Source: Microbacterium sp. LWH3-1.2 (GTDB lineage Bacteria; Actinomycetota; Actinomycetes; Actinomycetales; Microbacteriaceae). Taken from it: 64,000 nucleotides of DNA. Below the pieces are notes generated by a model. The model ran no database searches. It was given only the letters and a program-made list of their open reading frames with translations, and was not told the DNA's origin. Location: assembly GCF_040675855.1 (NCBI RefSeq), contig NZ_JBEGIK010000001.1:3720001-3784000 (forward strand). The letters are read 5' to 3'. This document shows positions 40,923 to 48,896 of the stretch, one piece after another. Position numbers and translations under genes: made by a program. Within the stretch, counting starts at the first letter, position 1. Every line of letters starts with the position of its first letter.

Positions 40923-41738
40923 TCATCCGTCGAAGGGTCGCAGGATCCTGTCGATGAAGCGGCGGGTGCGCTCGTGCTGAGGGCGGCTGAACAGCTCCTT
41001 CGGCGCACCTCGCTCGAGGACGGAGCCGCTGTCGAAGAACAGCACCTCGTCGGCGACCTCTCGCGCGAAGGCGAGCTCGTGCGTGACGATGACCATCGTC
41101 CACCCCTCTTCCGCCAGCTCTTTGAGCACGAGGAGCACCTCGCCGACGAGCTCGGAGTCCAGGGCGCTCGTCGGCTCGTCGAACAGGAGGAGTGCCGGCC
41201 GCAGGGCGAGGGCGCGCACGATCCCCACCCGCTGCTGCTGCCCGCCCGAGAGCTCGAACGGATACGCGTCGCGCTTCTCACTCAGCCCCACGCGGTCGAG
41301 GAGCGCCTCGGCGCGGGCGATCGCCTCAGACTTCGGCACGCCGTGCGCGTGGATCGGCCCCTCGGTCACGTTCTGCAGCACGGTGCGGTGCGGGAAGAGG
41401 TTGTGGTGCTGGAACACCATCGCCGAGCGGTCGCGCAGCGCGATCTTGTCCGCCTTGGAGACCGGTGCCGCGAAGTCGACACGGGGTCCGTCGGCGAAGG
41501 CGACCGTTCCCGCCTCGGGCGTCTCGAGGCCGTTGAGCGAGCGGAGCACCGTGGTCTTGCCCGAGCCGCTCGGACCGATGAGAGCGACCACCTCGCCGCG
41601 ACGCACCTCGAAGTCGACGCCGTCGAGCACGCGATTCGTGCCGAAGGTCTTGGTGAGGCTCGACACCTCGAGAAGCGGACGATCGTCAGCGGGAGCGGGC
41701 GGGGCGAGCGCGTCGTCCGTGGGATCAATGGGCGACAT
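40923..41738 (-). CDS. Polar amino acid (cystine-type) ABC transporter ATP-binding protein
   Basis: A 271-residue ATPase of the HisP/GlnQ/TcyC family: Walker A GPSGSGKT, FQHHNLFPHRTVLQNV (Q-loop), signature LSGGQQQR, Walker B LLLFDEPTSALD and the switch histidine in VIVTHELAFA. It overlaps the permease end by 14 bases with the ATG at 41738; a GTG at 41765 is the other possible start. Together with the next two genes it makes an amino acid importer. Confidence 0.93.
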   Translation of the reverse strand: MSPIDPTDDALAPPAPADDRPLLEVSSLTKTFGTNRVLDGVDFEVRRGEVVALIGPSGSGKTTVLRSLNGLETPEAGTVAFADGPRVDFAAPVSKADKIALRDRSAMVFQHHNLFPHRTVLQNVTEGPIHAHGVPKSEAIARAEALLDRVGLSEKRDAYPFELSGGQQQRVGIVRALALRPALLLFDEPTSALDSELVGEVLLVLKELAEEGWTMVIVTHELAFAREVADEVLFFDSGSVLERGAPKELFSRPQHERTRRFIDRILRPFDG

Positions 41739-42393
41739 ATCGGTCGAGCCTCCTCTCGATCGCACTCTGCCCGGTCGAGAGCACGAGGCAGATCAGCCAG
41801 TAGATGAGGGCGGCCTCGAGGTAGATCGCGAGGACCTCGAAGGAGAACGCGGCGATCTGCTGCGCCTTGCGGAACATCTCGGTGACGAGGATGGTCGATG
41901 CCAGCGACGTGTCCTTGACGAGCGAGATGAACGTGTTCGACAGGGGCGGCACCGACACGCGCGCCGCCTGCGGCAGCACGATCCGAGTGAGCGTCTGCAT
42001 CTGCGAGTACCCGACGGTGTGCGCGGCCTCCCACTGGCCCTTGGGCACCGAGAGGATCGCGGCACGCACGATCTCCGCCGCGTAGCCGCCGACGTTGAGT
42101 GAGAACGCGATGATCGCGGCCGGCCAGGGGTCGATGACGATGCCCACCGACGGCAGCCCGTAGAAGATGACGAACAGCTGCACCAGCAGCGGGGTGCCGC
42201 GGATCACCGACACGAAGAACCGGGCGATGTTCGACAGCACGGGATTGCTCGACAGACGCAGGAGCGCCACGGCGATCGCGATCACGAGCCCGAGAGCGAA
42301 CGAGGAGAGGGCGAGCGGAATGGTTCCGGTGATCGCGGCGAGCAGCAGCGGCCAGAACGAGTCGACCAGCAGCGCCCAGGTGGTGCCGTCCAT
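41725..42393 (-). CDS. Polar amino acid (cystine-type) ABC transporter permease
   Basis: A 222-residue His/Glu/Gln/Arg-family permease with about five membrane segments, RGTPLLVQLFVIFYGLP and the conserved loop EAAHTVGYSQMQTLTRIVLPQA. Similarity in layout to TcyB-type cystine permeases is good. GGGAGG precedes the ATG. It follows the binding-protein gene after a 70-bp gap with a hairpin. Confidence 0.93.
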   Translation of the reverse strand: MDGTTWALLVDSFWPLLLAAITGTIPLALSSFALGLVIAIAVALLRLSSNPVLSNIARFFVSVIRGTPLLVQLFVIFYGLPSVGIVIDPWPAAIIAFSLNVGGYAAEIVRAAILSVPKGQWEAAHTVGYSQMQTLTRIVLPQAARVSVPPLSNTFISLVKDTSLASTILVTEMFRKAQQIAAFSFEVLAIYLEAALIYWLICLVLSTGQSAIERRLDRYVAH

Positions 42394-42420
42394 GCGGGTC
42401 CTCCCTTACGACAGACGACG

Positions 42421-42454
42421 CCGCCGCCCGCCCACGGGAGGACGAGCGGCGGCT
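42421..42454 (-). terminator. Intercistronic hairpin behind the amino-acid-binding lipoprotein gene
   Basis: GCCGCCGC (42421-42428) and GCGGCGGC (42447-42454) form an eight-base-pair stem with an 18-base loop in the gap between the binding protein and permease genes. Confidence 0.45.
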
Positions 42455-42463
42455 CGAGGGCTA

Positions 42464-43264
42464 CTACTGGGTGACGTCGGCGCCGAAGTACTTCTCGCTG
42501 ATCTCGGCGAGCACGCCCTCTTCGCGGAGCTCCGCGAGGGCACCGTCGATCGCCTCGACCAGTGCGCCCTTGTCCTTCGTCAGGGCGAAGGCGTTCAAGC
42601 TGGGCTCGTCGGTCTCAGCCGCGATCTTGAGGCCCGTCGGGCCGTCGGTCTTCTCGTAGTCGAGGAAGGTGAGGATGTCGTTGACCGTCGCGTCGACGCG
42701 CCCCTGCCGGAGCAAGGCGACGGCCTGCGCCCAGCCCTCGACGGCCTCGACGGTGGCGCCGCTCTCTTCGGCGAGCGCGTACCAGCTGCTCGTGAGCGAC
42801 TGCGCCGTGGTCTTGCCCTCGAGGTCGTCGAAGCTCGTGATCGAGTCGTCGTCCTCGGGCACGACGATCACACCGGGCGACACGGTGTAGGGCTCGCTGA
42901 AGAGGTACTTCTCCTCGCGCTCCGGGTTGATCGACACCTGGTTGGCGATGACGTCGAAGCGTCCGGCGTCGAGGCCGGCGAAGATCGCGTCCCACTGCGT
43001 CTCCTGGAACACGATCTCGAGGTCGAGCTTGTCGGCGACCGCCTCGGCGATCTCGACGTCGAAGCCGACGAGCTCGTCGGACTCGTCGTGGAACGAGAAC
43101 GGGCGGTAGGTGCCCTCGGTGGCGACGGTCAGGGTGCCGGCGGCGACCAGGCCGTAGTCGTCGCCCTCAGCGGTGGCGGCGGGGTCGGCGGAGCCGCTGC
43201 TGCACGCGGTGAGCGTGAGGGCTGCGGCGACGGTGAGGACGAGTGCGGTGATGCGGCGTGACAT
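42464..43264 (-). CDS. Amino-acid (cystine-type) ABC transporter substrate-binding lipoprotein
   Basis: A 266-residue family-3 solute-binding protein. The signal peptide ends in LTLTACSSG. Mature blocks are LTVATEGTYRPFSFHDES, LVGFDVEIAEAVADKL, FDVIANQVSINPEREEKYLFSEPY and the C-terminal LREEGVLAEISEKYFGADV. This pattern is closest to cystine/cysteine-binding TcyA-type proteins, but glutamine or other polar amino acids remain possible. It is the first gene of the importer. The 119-bp gap upstream shows no clear promoter. Confidence 0.92.
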   Translation of the reverse strand: MSRRITALVLTVAAALTLTACSSGSADPAATAEGDDYGLVAAGTLTVATEGTYRPFSFHDESDELVGFDVEIAEAVADKLDLEIVFQETQWDAIFAGLDAGRFDVIANQVSINPEREEKYLFSEPYTVSPGVIVVPEDDDSITSFDDLEGKTTAQSLTSSWYALAEESGATVEAVEGWAQAVALLRQGRVDATVNDILTFLDYEKTDGPTGLKIAAETDEPSLNAFALTKDKGALVEAIDGALAELREEGVLAEISEKYFGADVTQ

Positions 43265-43383
43265 ATGTGGATTCCCGGGTGGCGCGGCGTGCTGTGTGTG
43301 ATCCGCCGCGAACGGCGGACTTTCCAGTACAACACGGTCACGCCGCTCCGGGGCCGTCGCGTTGCGCTTTGTTGCTCGCTCGC

Positions 43384-44430
43384 TCAGGCGGGCAGTCCGG
43401 CCACCAGCTCTCCGAACACCTCGGCCGCGTCGTCGCTGGGCGCGAGCCCGGCAGCCTGGCCGGCCCACAGCGACACGAGGTCGCCGTCGCCCCGGCGGCC
43501 GGCCTCGGCCCGGAACTGCCCGGTGAGCCAGTTCTGCGCGGGGAACGGCGCGATGATGCCGGTGGTCTCGATCTCCCGCATGGCGCGATTCGGGATGCCG
43601 CGCGCCAGCCGCCCGCTCATGGCGCGCGTGAGCACGGTCCCGGTGTCTGAGGCGTCGGCGATCGCCCGACGGTGCGCCTCGGTGGCGGCCGACTGACGCG
43701 TCCGCAGGAACGCGGACCCCACCTGCACCCCCGACGCGCCGAGCGCGAACGCGGCGGCGACGCCGCGCCGGTCGGCGATGCCGCCGGCCGCGATCACCGG
43801 GACCTCCACGGCGTCCACGACCTGCGGGACGAGCGCGAACGTGCCGACGAGCGATTGCTCCGCGGGCCGCAGGAACGACACCCGATGGCCGCCCGCCTCG
43901 GCGCCCGTGGCGACGACGGCGTCCACCCCGGCCGCGTCGAGCGCGACGGCCTCGGCGACCGTCGTGGCCGTTCCGATGACACGGATGCCGCGGCTCCGCG
44001 CCGCCGCGACCACGTGCTCCGACGGCACGCCGAAGACGACGCTCAACGCCGCGGGCGCCGCATCCATCACCGCCGTCAACTGGGAGTCGATGTCGGGCAG
44101 GAACTCGATCGGAGGCGTCGGGAGCGCGAGACCCAGCTCGGCGTAGAGCGGGGCGACGGCCTCGATCGCCGGCTTCAGGTCGACCTGGCCGGGAGTGATC
44201 TCGTCGCCGGTCGGCAGCCACAGGTTGACGGCGAACGGGCGCCGCGTCGCGGAGTGCAGCGCCGCGATCGTGTCGCTGATGCGGTCGGCGGAGTACCCGT
44301 AGAGCCCGTACGATCCCAGTCCGCCGAGCTCGCTCACTGCGGCCGTCAGCTCGATCGACGACAGCCCGCCGAAGGGGCCGAGCACGATCGGCGCGTCGAT
44401 TCCGAACAGATCCCGCAGCGTCTTCGGCAT
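43384..44430 (-). CDS. Nitronate monooxygenase-family FMN oxidoreductase
   Basis: A 348-residue TIM-barrel flavoprotein of the NMO/2-nitropropane dioxygenase family. It starts LRDLFGIDAPIVLGPFGGLSS and has GVDAVVATGAEAGGHRVSFL (flavin phosphate side) and VPVIAAGGIADRRGVAAAFALGASGVQVGSAFL, split here by motif. It would oxidise nitronates or act as an enoyl-type reductase. It stands alone; one copy of the 49-bp palindromic element lies 63 bp upstream. Confidence 0.9.
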   Translation of the reverse strand: MPKTLRDLFGIDAPIVLGPFGGLSSIELTAAVSELGGLGSYGLYGYSADRISDTIAALHSATRRPFAVNLWLPTGDEITPGQVDLKPAIEAVAPLYAELGLALPTPPIEFLPDIDSQLTAVMDAAPAALSVVFGVPSEHVVAAARSRGIRVIGTATTVAEAVALDAAGVDAVVATGAEAGGHRVSFLRPAEQSLVGTFALVPQVVDAVEVPVIAAGGIADRRGVAAAFALGASGVQVGSAFLRTRQSAATEAHRRAIADASDTGTVLTRAMSGRLARGIPNRAMREIETTGIIAPFPAQNWLTGQFRAEAGRRGDGDLVSLWAGQAAGLAPSDDAAEVFGELVAGLPA

Positions 44431-44493
44431 ATCCCGACGCTACTCCCGCCGTCTCGCCCCCGCACGGAAGTCCTCCGCAGCCCGCCCCCTCTG

Positions 44494-44542
44494 CTCACCT
44501 GTCACGAAGTGCGCCCGCTCACAGCACAACGTGACAGGTGAG
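44494..44542. repeat. 49-bp palindromic repeat element, copy 1
   Basis: The element begins CTCACCTGTCAC and ends GTGACAGGTGAG, perfect 12-bp inverted ends around a 25-bp core that continues the pairing partly (GAAGTGC against GCACAAC). A second element of the same length with the same ends and core pattern lies at 63041-63089. Here it sits between the nitronate monooxygenase start and the rplA terminator. Confidence 0.8.
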
Positions 44543-44566
44543 GAGCGCTTGTGACGCCGGAGACGA

Positions 44567-44602
44567 CGAAGGCCCCCGCCCGTGATCCGGCGGGGGCCTT
44601 CG
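44567..44602 (-). terminator. Terminator of the rplK-rplA transcript
   Basis: CGAAGGCCCCCGCC (44567-44580) and GGCGGGGGCCTTCG (44589-44602) form a perfect 14-bp stem with an eight-base loop, 12 bp behind the rplA stop codon. Confidence 0.88.
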
Positions 44603-44613
44603 TGCGAAACAAC

Positions 44614-45306
44614 TCAGACGAGCGTGTTGACGTCCAGCGGGATGCCGGGGCCGAACGTGGTCGACACAGCGCCCTTCTGGATGTATCGGCCCTTCGAGCT
44701 CGACGGCTTCAGGCGCACGATCTCTTCGAGCGCGGCCTTCAGATTCTCGTCGAGCTGCTCGGCCGAGAACGAGGCCTTGCCGACGACGAAGTGCACGTTG
44801 GCGTGCTTGTCGACGCGGAACTCGATCTTTCCGCCCTTGATCTCCTCGACGGCCTTGGCCGGGTTGGGGGTCACGGTGCCGGTCTTCGGGTTGGGCATGA
44901 GGCCACGGGGGCCGAGCACCTTACCGAGGCGGCCGACCTGGCCCATGAGCTCGGGCGTCGCGACGGCCGCGTCGAACGCGGTCCAGCCGCCGGCGACCTT
45001 CTCGATGAGCTCGGCGCCGCCGACCTCGTCTGCACCCGCGGCGATCGCGGCCTCAGCGGCCGGACCCGTCGCGAACACGATGACACGGGCGGTCTTGCCG
45101 GTGCCGTGCGGGAGGATGACGGTGCCGCGCACCATCTGGTCCGCCTTGCGGGGGTCGACCGAGAGCTTGAGCGCGACCTCGACGGTCGAGTCGAACTTCG
45201 CCGAACCGGTCTGCTTCGCGAGCGCGACGGCCTCGGTGGGGCTGTAGAACTTGTCCGCCTCGATCTTGGCGGCTGCGGCCCGGAAGGCCTTGGACTTGGT
45301 AGCCAT
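44614..45306 (-). CDS. rplA: Ribosomal protein uL1
   Basis: The 230-residue uL1 of the large subunit, also the classic translational repressor of its own operon. Blocks are [40 protein letters not shown] and [21 protein letters not shown]. It follows rplK by 14 bp. Confidence 0.98.
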   Translation of the reverse strand: MATKSKAFRAAAAKIEADKFYSPTEAVALAKQTGSAKFDSTVEVALKLSVDPRKADQMVRGTVILPHGTGKTARVIVFATGPAAEAAIAAGADEVGGAELIEKVAGGWTAFDAAVATPELMGQVGRLGKVLGPRGLMPNPKTGTVTPNPAKAVEEIKGGKIEFRVDKHANVHFVVGKASFSAEQLDENLKAALEEIVRLKPSSSKGRYIQKGAVSTTFGPGIPLDVNTLV

Positions 45307-45320
45307 GTTTCCTATCCCCC

Positions 45321-45752
45321 TCAGTCCTCGACCGTGATGCCCATGGAGCGGGCGGTGCCGGCGATGATCTTCGAGGCGGCCTCGATGTCGTTCGCGTTCA
45401 GGTCGGGCTGCTTCTGCTCGGCGATCTGACGGACCTGGTCCTTGGTGAGCTTGCCCACCTTGGCCGTGTGCGGCGTCTTCGAGCCCTTCTGCACACCGGC
45501 GGCCTTCTTGATGAGCTCAGCGGCCGGCGGGGTCTTCAGGATGAACGTGAAGCTGCGGTCCTCGTAGACGGTGATCTCCACGGGGATGACGTTGCCGCGC
45601 TGCGACTCGGTCGCGGCGTTGTACGCCTTGCAGAACTCCATGATGTTGACGCCATGCTGACCGAGCGCGGGGCCGATCGGCGGCGCCGGGTTGGCTGCAC
45701 CGGCGTTGATCTGAAGCTTGATCAGGCCGGTCACCTTCTTCTTCGGTGCCAT
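45321..45752 (-). CDS. rplK: Ribosomal protein uL11
   Basis: The 143-residue uL11 at the GTPase centre. It starts [18 protein letters not shown] with GAAAGGAAGAGG upstream of the ATG at 45752 and has [24 protein letters not shown] and a C-terminal [19 protein letters not shown]. The upstream gap to nusG contains a small GGATGCT/AGCATCC stem and a TAGACT -10 candidate, so it may have its own promoter. Confidence 0.98.
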   Translation of the reverse strand: MAPKKKVTGLIKLQINAGAANPAPPIGPALGQHGVNIMEFCKAYNAATESQRGNVIPVEITVYEDRSFTFILKTPPAAELIKKAAGVQKGSKTPHTAKVGKLTKDQVRQIAEQKQPDLNANDIEAASKIIAGTARSMGITVED

Positions 45753-45772
45753 TCCTCTTCCTTTCAACGAAC

Positions 45773-45788
45773 GGATGCTGGAGCATCC
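45773..45788 (-). terminator. Small stem between nusG and rplK
   Basis: GGATGCT-GG-AGCATCC is a seven-base-pair stem 20 bp before the rplK start, in the 119-bp gap after nusG. It may be a weak terminator or part of the rplK leader; there is no T-tract. Confidence 0.4.
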
Positions 45789-45871
45789 TGTTCTCCCGCG
45801 AATCCGGCCGTTCCGGAACGCGGTGTCGATCACGCGCTCTCAGCGCGCGCAAACCTGGAGAGTCTACCAGG

Positions 45872-46999
45872 TCAGAGCTTGGTGACCTGGTCGAACGACA
45901 GCTCGACCGGGGTCTCACGCTCGAAGAGCGAGACGAGGACCGTGAGCTTGCCGCTCTCGGGCTTGATCTCGCTGATCGTGCCGGGCAGGCCCGCGAACGA
46001 GCCTTCCTTGATCGTGATGGTCTCGCCGACCTCGAAGTCGACCTCGGCGGGGACGACGCGAGCCGCGGCGGCGGCGCCCTTCTTGGCCGCACCGCCCTTC
46101 GCGCCGGCGACCTCCTTGACCTCGACCAGGCTCTTCAGCATGTTGAAGGCCTCTTCGAAGCGCAGCGGCGTCGGGTTGTGGGCGTTGCCGACGAAGCCGG
46201 TCACGCCGGGCGTGTGGCGCACGACCGACCAGGTGTCCTCGTTGAGCTCCATGCGCACGAGCACGTAGCCGGGGATCCGGACGCGCGTGACCATCTTGCG
46301 CTGGCCGTTCTTGATCTCGACGACGTCCTCCATCGGGACCTCGATCTGGTAGATCTCCTCCTCGACCTCGAGCGTCGACTTGCGCTGCTCGATGTTGGCC
46401 TTCACCTTGCGCTCGAAGCCTGCGTAGGAGTGGATGACGTACCACTTGCCCGGGAGAGTGCGCAGGTCGGCGCGGAACGCCTCATAGGGGTCCTCGTCCT
46501 CGTCCTCGTCCTCGGTCTCGGTCTCGGGAGCCTCGGCGGCGTCGGCCGGTGAGACGGAGGCCTCGACGTCGTCGACGACGGCGGCTGCGGCATCCACCTC
46601 CGCGACGAAGTCCTCGTCGAGCTCGGGCTCGTCCTCGTCGCCGTTCACGTCGGGACCGTCGTACGGGGTCACCTCCTCGGCGGCTTCGGCCTCGAGCTCG
46701 GCGACCTCCTCCGCGATGGAGTCGTTGATCACCTCGGCTGCGGCCTCGGTCTCGGCCGTCTCGTCGAGGTTGAGAGCGTCGTTCACGATGGCGTCGGCCT
46801 CCGGGTCGTCGATGTCGATGTCGTCCAAGTCGGAGTCATCCTCGTCTGCGTCGTCGACGATGTGGATGGCGAGGTGCTCGGCGGCCTCCGCCGACCGCTC
46901 CTCCGCCGCGAGGACGTTGCCCTCCTGAGCTTCGTCGTCCTCCGACGACTGCTCCGCGGCCGTCGCCCAATCGGCGTCGTCGACATATCTTTCAGTCAC
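45872..46999 (-). CDS. nusG: Transcription antitermination factor NusG with long acidic N-terminal extension
   Basis: NusG binds RNA polymerase and links it to Rho or the ribosome. The last 194 residues are the canonical protein: NGN domain from [20 protein letters not shown] with [17 protein letters not shown], then a KOW domain ([20 protein letters not shown]). In front of it lie about 181 residues dominated by Asp, Glu and Ala with no hydrophobic core (for example [20 protein letters not shown]). Actinobacterial NusG often has an acidic extension, but this one roughly doubles the protein. The start is the GTG at 46999 with GGAAGAG upstream; the frame before it is not used. It follows secE after 83 bp. 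Confidence 0.95.
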   Translation of the reverse strand: MTERYVDDADWATAAEQSSEDDEAQEGNVLAAEERSAEAAEHLAIHIVDDADEDDSDLDDIDIDDPEADAIVNDALNLDETAETEAAAEVINDSIAEEVAELEAEAAEEVTPYDGPDVNGDEDEPELDEDFVAEVDAAAAVVDDVEASVSPADAAEAPETETEDEDEDEDPYEAFRADLRTLPGKWYVIHSYAGFERKVKANIEQRKSTLEVEEEIYQIEVPMEDVVEIKNGQRKMVTRVRIPGYVLVRMELNEDTWSVVRHTPGVTGFVGNAHNPTPLRFEEAFNMLKSLVEVKEVAGAKGGAAKKGAAAAARVVPAEVDFEVGETITIKEGSFAGLPGTISEIKPESGKLTVLVSLFERETPVELSFDQVTKL

Positions 47000-47082
47000 G
47001 TGAGTTCTCTTCCGTTCCGTCCGCTGCCGGACCTGCGGTCCGCCCGTGTCATGCTCCCGCTGCGAGCCGGGAGCGCTCGGGA

Positions 47083-47364
47083 TCAGGCGCCGGGGACCCC
47101 GAAGACGTACGACGTGATCCACACGAACAGCACGTCCAGGCCGTAGACGAGCGCCATCATCACGACGACGAAGCCCAGCACCACCGCCGTGTACTTCAGC
47201 AGCTCCTGGCGGGTCGGCGTGACGACCTTGCGGAGCTCGGCGAAGACCTGGCGCACGAACAGGGCGATACGAGCGAAGACGTTCGGCTTCTTCTCGCGGG
47301 GCGCGGTCGTTCCCTCTGCGGAGACGACTTCGCCCTTCGGCTCGTCCTGAACCATCGATGCCAC
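47083..47364 (-). CDS. secE: Preprotein translocase subunit SecE
   Basis: The single-span SecE subunit that stabilises SecY. The 93-residue protein has a charged N-terminus, the amphipathic helix [26 protein letters not shown] and one membrane helix ([21 protein letters not shown]). I prefer the GTG at 47364 because GGAAGG lies seven bases before it; the ATG at 47355 would have a 16-base spacing. It lies between tRNA-Trp and nusG as usual. Confidence 0.95.
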   Translation of the reverse strand: MASMVQDEPKGEVVSAEGTTAPREKKPNVFARIALFVRQVFAELRKVVTPTRQELLKYTAVVLGFVVVMMALVYGLDVLFVWITSYVFGVPGA

Positions 47365-47445
47365 CTGATTACCTTCCGTGAGCCGACACGGGTCGGCACA
47401 CTGTGTTGTCAACCACCGGCATGTCACCGGTGTTGCGCTGACGCG

Positions 47446-47518
<73 letters not shown>

Positions 47519-47693
47519 AGAGACCCGGAGGTCTCGCGAAGCCCGCACTCTTCCCCTCTCACCGCGGCTTGAGGATCCGTGCTCGTGTGCCGGGCACGGC
47601 GAAAGAATGCAGACTTCAACTGCACGATCCAGTGTACGGCATGCCCGCGGACCCCGCGAACCGGGGCGGCTCCGCGCGCGCGCAGTCATCGGC

Positions 47694-48131
47694 TCAGTAC
47701 TGCTGCACGCCGTAGCGGTCGGGCTCGGGTCCGCGCGCGAATGCGCGGCCCGACAGCGACGTCGCCTCGACGCGCACGTACGTGTACTTGAGCGTCGGGA
47801 TCCAGGGCTTGAGCCCCAGGCCATCGGCCCGCTCGACGTCGGCGGAACGGTCGAGCGGGTGCGCGCGGCCCCGCAGGATCACGCTCCACGCGTCGGTGTC
47901 GGTGTGGTCGTCGACCTCGAAGAGAACCTCGTCGTTGACGGTCAGCTCGAACAGCTTGCTCCCCTGCGCCGTGCGGAAGAGCACGCTCTCGCCGTCGACG
48001 ACGTAGTTCACGGGGAAGATGTCGAGCACATCGCCCACGTGGGTGACGAGGCGCCCGAGTTCCTGCCCGCGCAGGCGCCCCCAGCACTCTTCGTCGGAGA
48101 GCGAGACGACGGGGTCCGGTGTGTCTGCCAT
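47694..48131 (-). CDS. Pyridoxamine 5'-phosphate oxidase-like flavin/F420-binding protein
   Basis: A 145-residue split-barrel protein: SLSDEECWGRLRGQELGRLV, DIFPVNYVVDGESVLFRTAQG, and VLFEVDDHTDTDAWSVILRG are the usual blocks of the nitroimidazole-resistance/PNPOx-like group. It binds a flavin or F420; the substrate is unknown. The ATG at 48131 was chosen; a GTG/ATG further upstream in the same frame gives 12 extra unlikely residues. It lies beyond the tRNA on the same strand as an independent gene. Confidence 0.85.
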   Translation of the reverse strand: MADTPDPVVSLSDEECWGRLRGQELGRLVTHVGDVLDIFPVNYVVDGESVLFRTAQGSKLFELTVNDEVLFEVDDHTDTDAWSVILRGRAHPLDRSADVERADGLGLKPWIPTLKYTYVRVEATSLSGRAFARGPEPDRYGVQQY

Positions 48132-48195
48132 GACTCCATCCTCGCGCTCGCGCCGCGTCGGCGACACCCCCGCATGACGGCACTAGCATTCCGGC

Positions 48196-48810
48196 ATGAC
48201 TCTTGCGCAGACCCGGCTCGACGAGCTGTGGGACTTCTCCGACGCGGCGGGCTCCGAGGCGCGACTGCGCGCGGCGGTGGAGGACGAGACGGATGCTGCG
48301 ACCCGCGCCGAGCTCGAGACCCAGGTGGCGCGGGCGCTGGGCCTGCAGGAGCGGTTCGACCAGGCGGACGCGGCCCTCGACGCCGTCTCGATCGAGGACG
48401 TGGCGGTCGCGGCCCGTGCGGCCCTGGAGCGCGGCCGCGTGCGCAACTCGGCCGGCGACCCCGAGGCGGCGGTCACCTGCTTCCTCGCGGCGGCGGATGC
48501 CGCCTCCGGAGCGGGACTGACGTTCCTGCAGGTCGACGCACTGCACATGCTCGCGATCGCGGAGCCCGATCAGGCCGAGGAGTGGACCGCGGCGGCCCTC
48601 CGTGCGCTTGACGGGGTCGATGACCCGCGCGCACTGCGCTGGAACGTCTCCCTGCACAACAACGCCGGCTGGCGCCTCCTCGACGCCCGCCGCGTCGACG
48701 AGGCGATCGCGGAGTTCGAGGCGGCACGGGATGCGGCGACCCGCTGGGGCACGCCGCAGCAGGTGCAGTGGGCAGACGAGGCCCTCGCCGAGGCCCGCGC
48801 CGTGCTCTAG
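48196..48810 (+). CDS. Tetratricopeptide-repeat-like protein
   Basis: A 204-residue alanine-rich helical protein. Repeating helical pairs of TPR type are visible (LETQVARALGLQERFDQADAALDAV; ALRWNVSLHNNAGWRLLDARRVDEAIAEFEAA, cut by motif). No catalytic residues, signal or membrane segment is seen. Many actinobacteria carry a similar cytoplasmic protein without known role. It converges with gabD. Confidence 0.75.
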   Translation: MTLAQTRLDELWDFSDAAGSEARLRAAVEDETDAATRAELETQVARALGLQERFDQADAALDAVSIEDVAVAARAALERGRVRNSAGDPEAAVTCFLAAADAASGAGLTFLQVDALHMLAIAEPDQAEEWTAAALRALDGVDDPRALRWNVSLHNNAGWRLLDARRVDEAIAEFEAARDAATRWGTPQQVQWADEALAEARAVL

Positions 48811-48827
48811 CGTTTCATCCCGCTCCG

Positions 48828-48863
48828 CTCGCTCAACGGCTGAAGTCCCAGCCGTTGAGCGAG
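48828..48863. terminator. Bidirectional terminator between the TPR gene and gabD
   Basis: CTCGCTCAACGGCTG (48828-48842) and CAGCCGTTGAGCGAG (48849-48863) form a perfect 15-bp stem with loop AAGTCC between two convergent genes. Unlike most other stems in the window it lacks GGATGC. Confidence 0.88.
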
Positions 48864-48896
48864 CTGGCGAGTCGACACGCGCGGCCGGCGCAGGCG

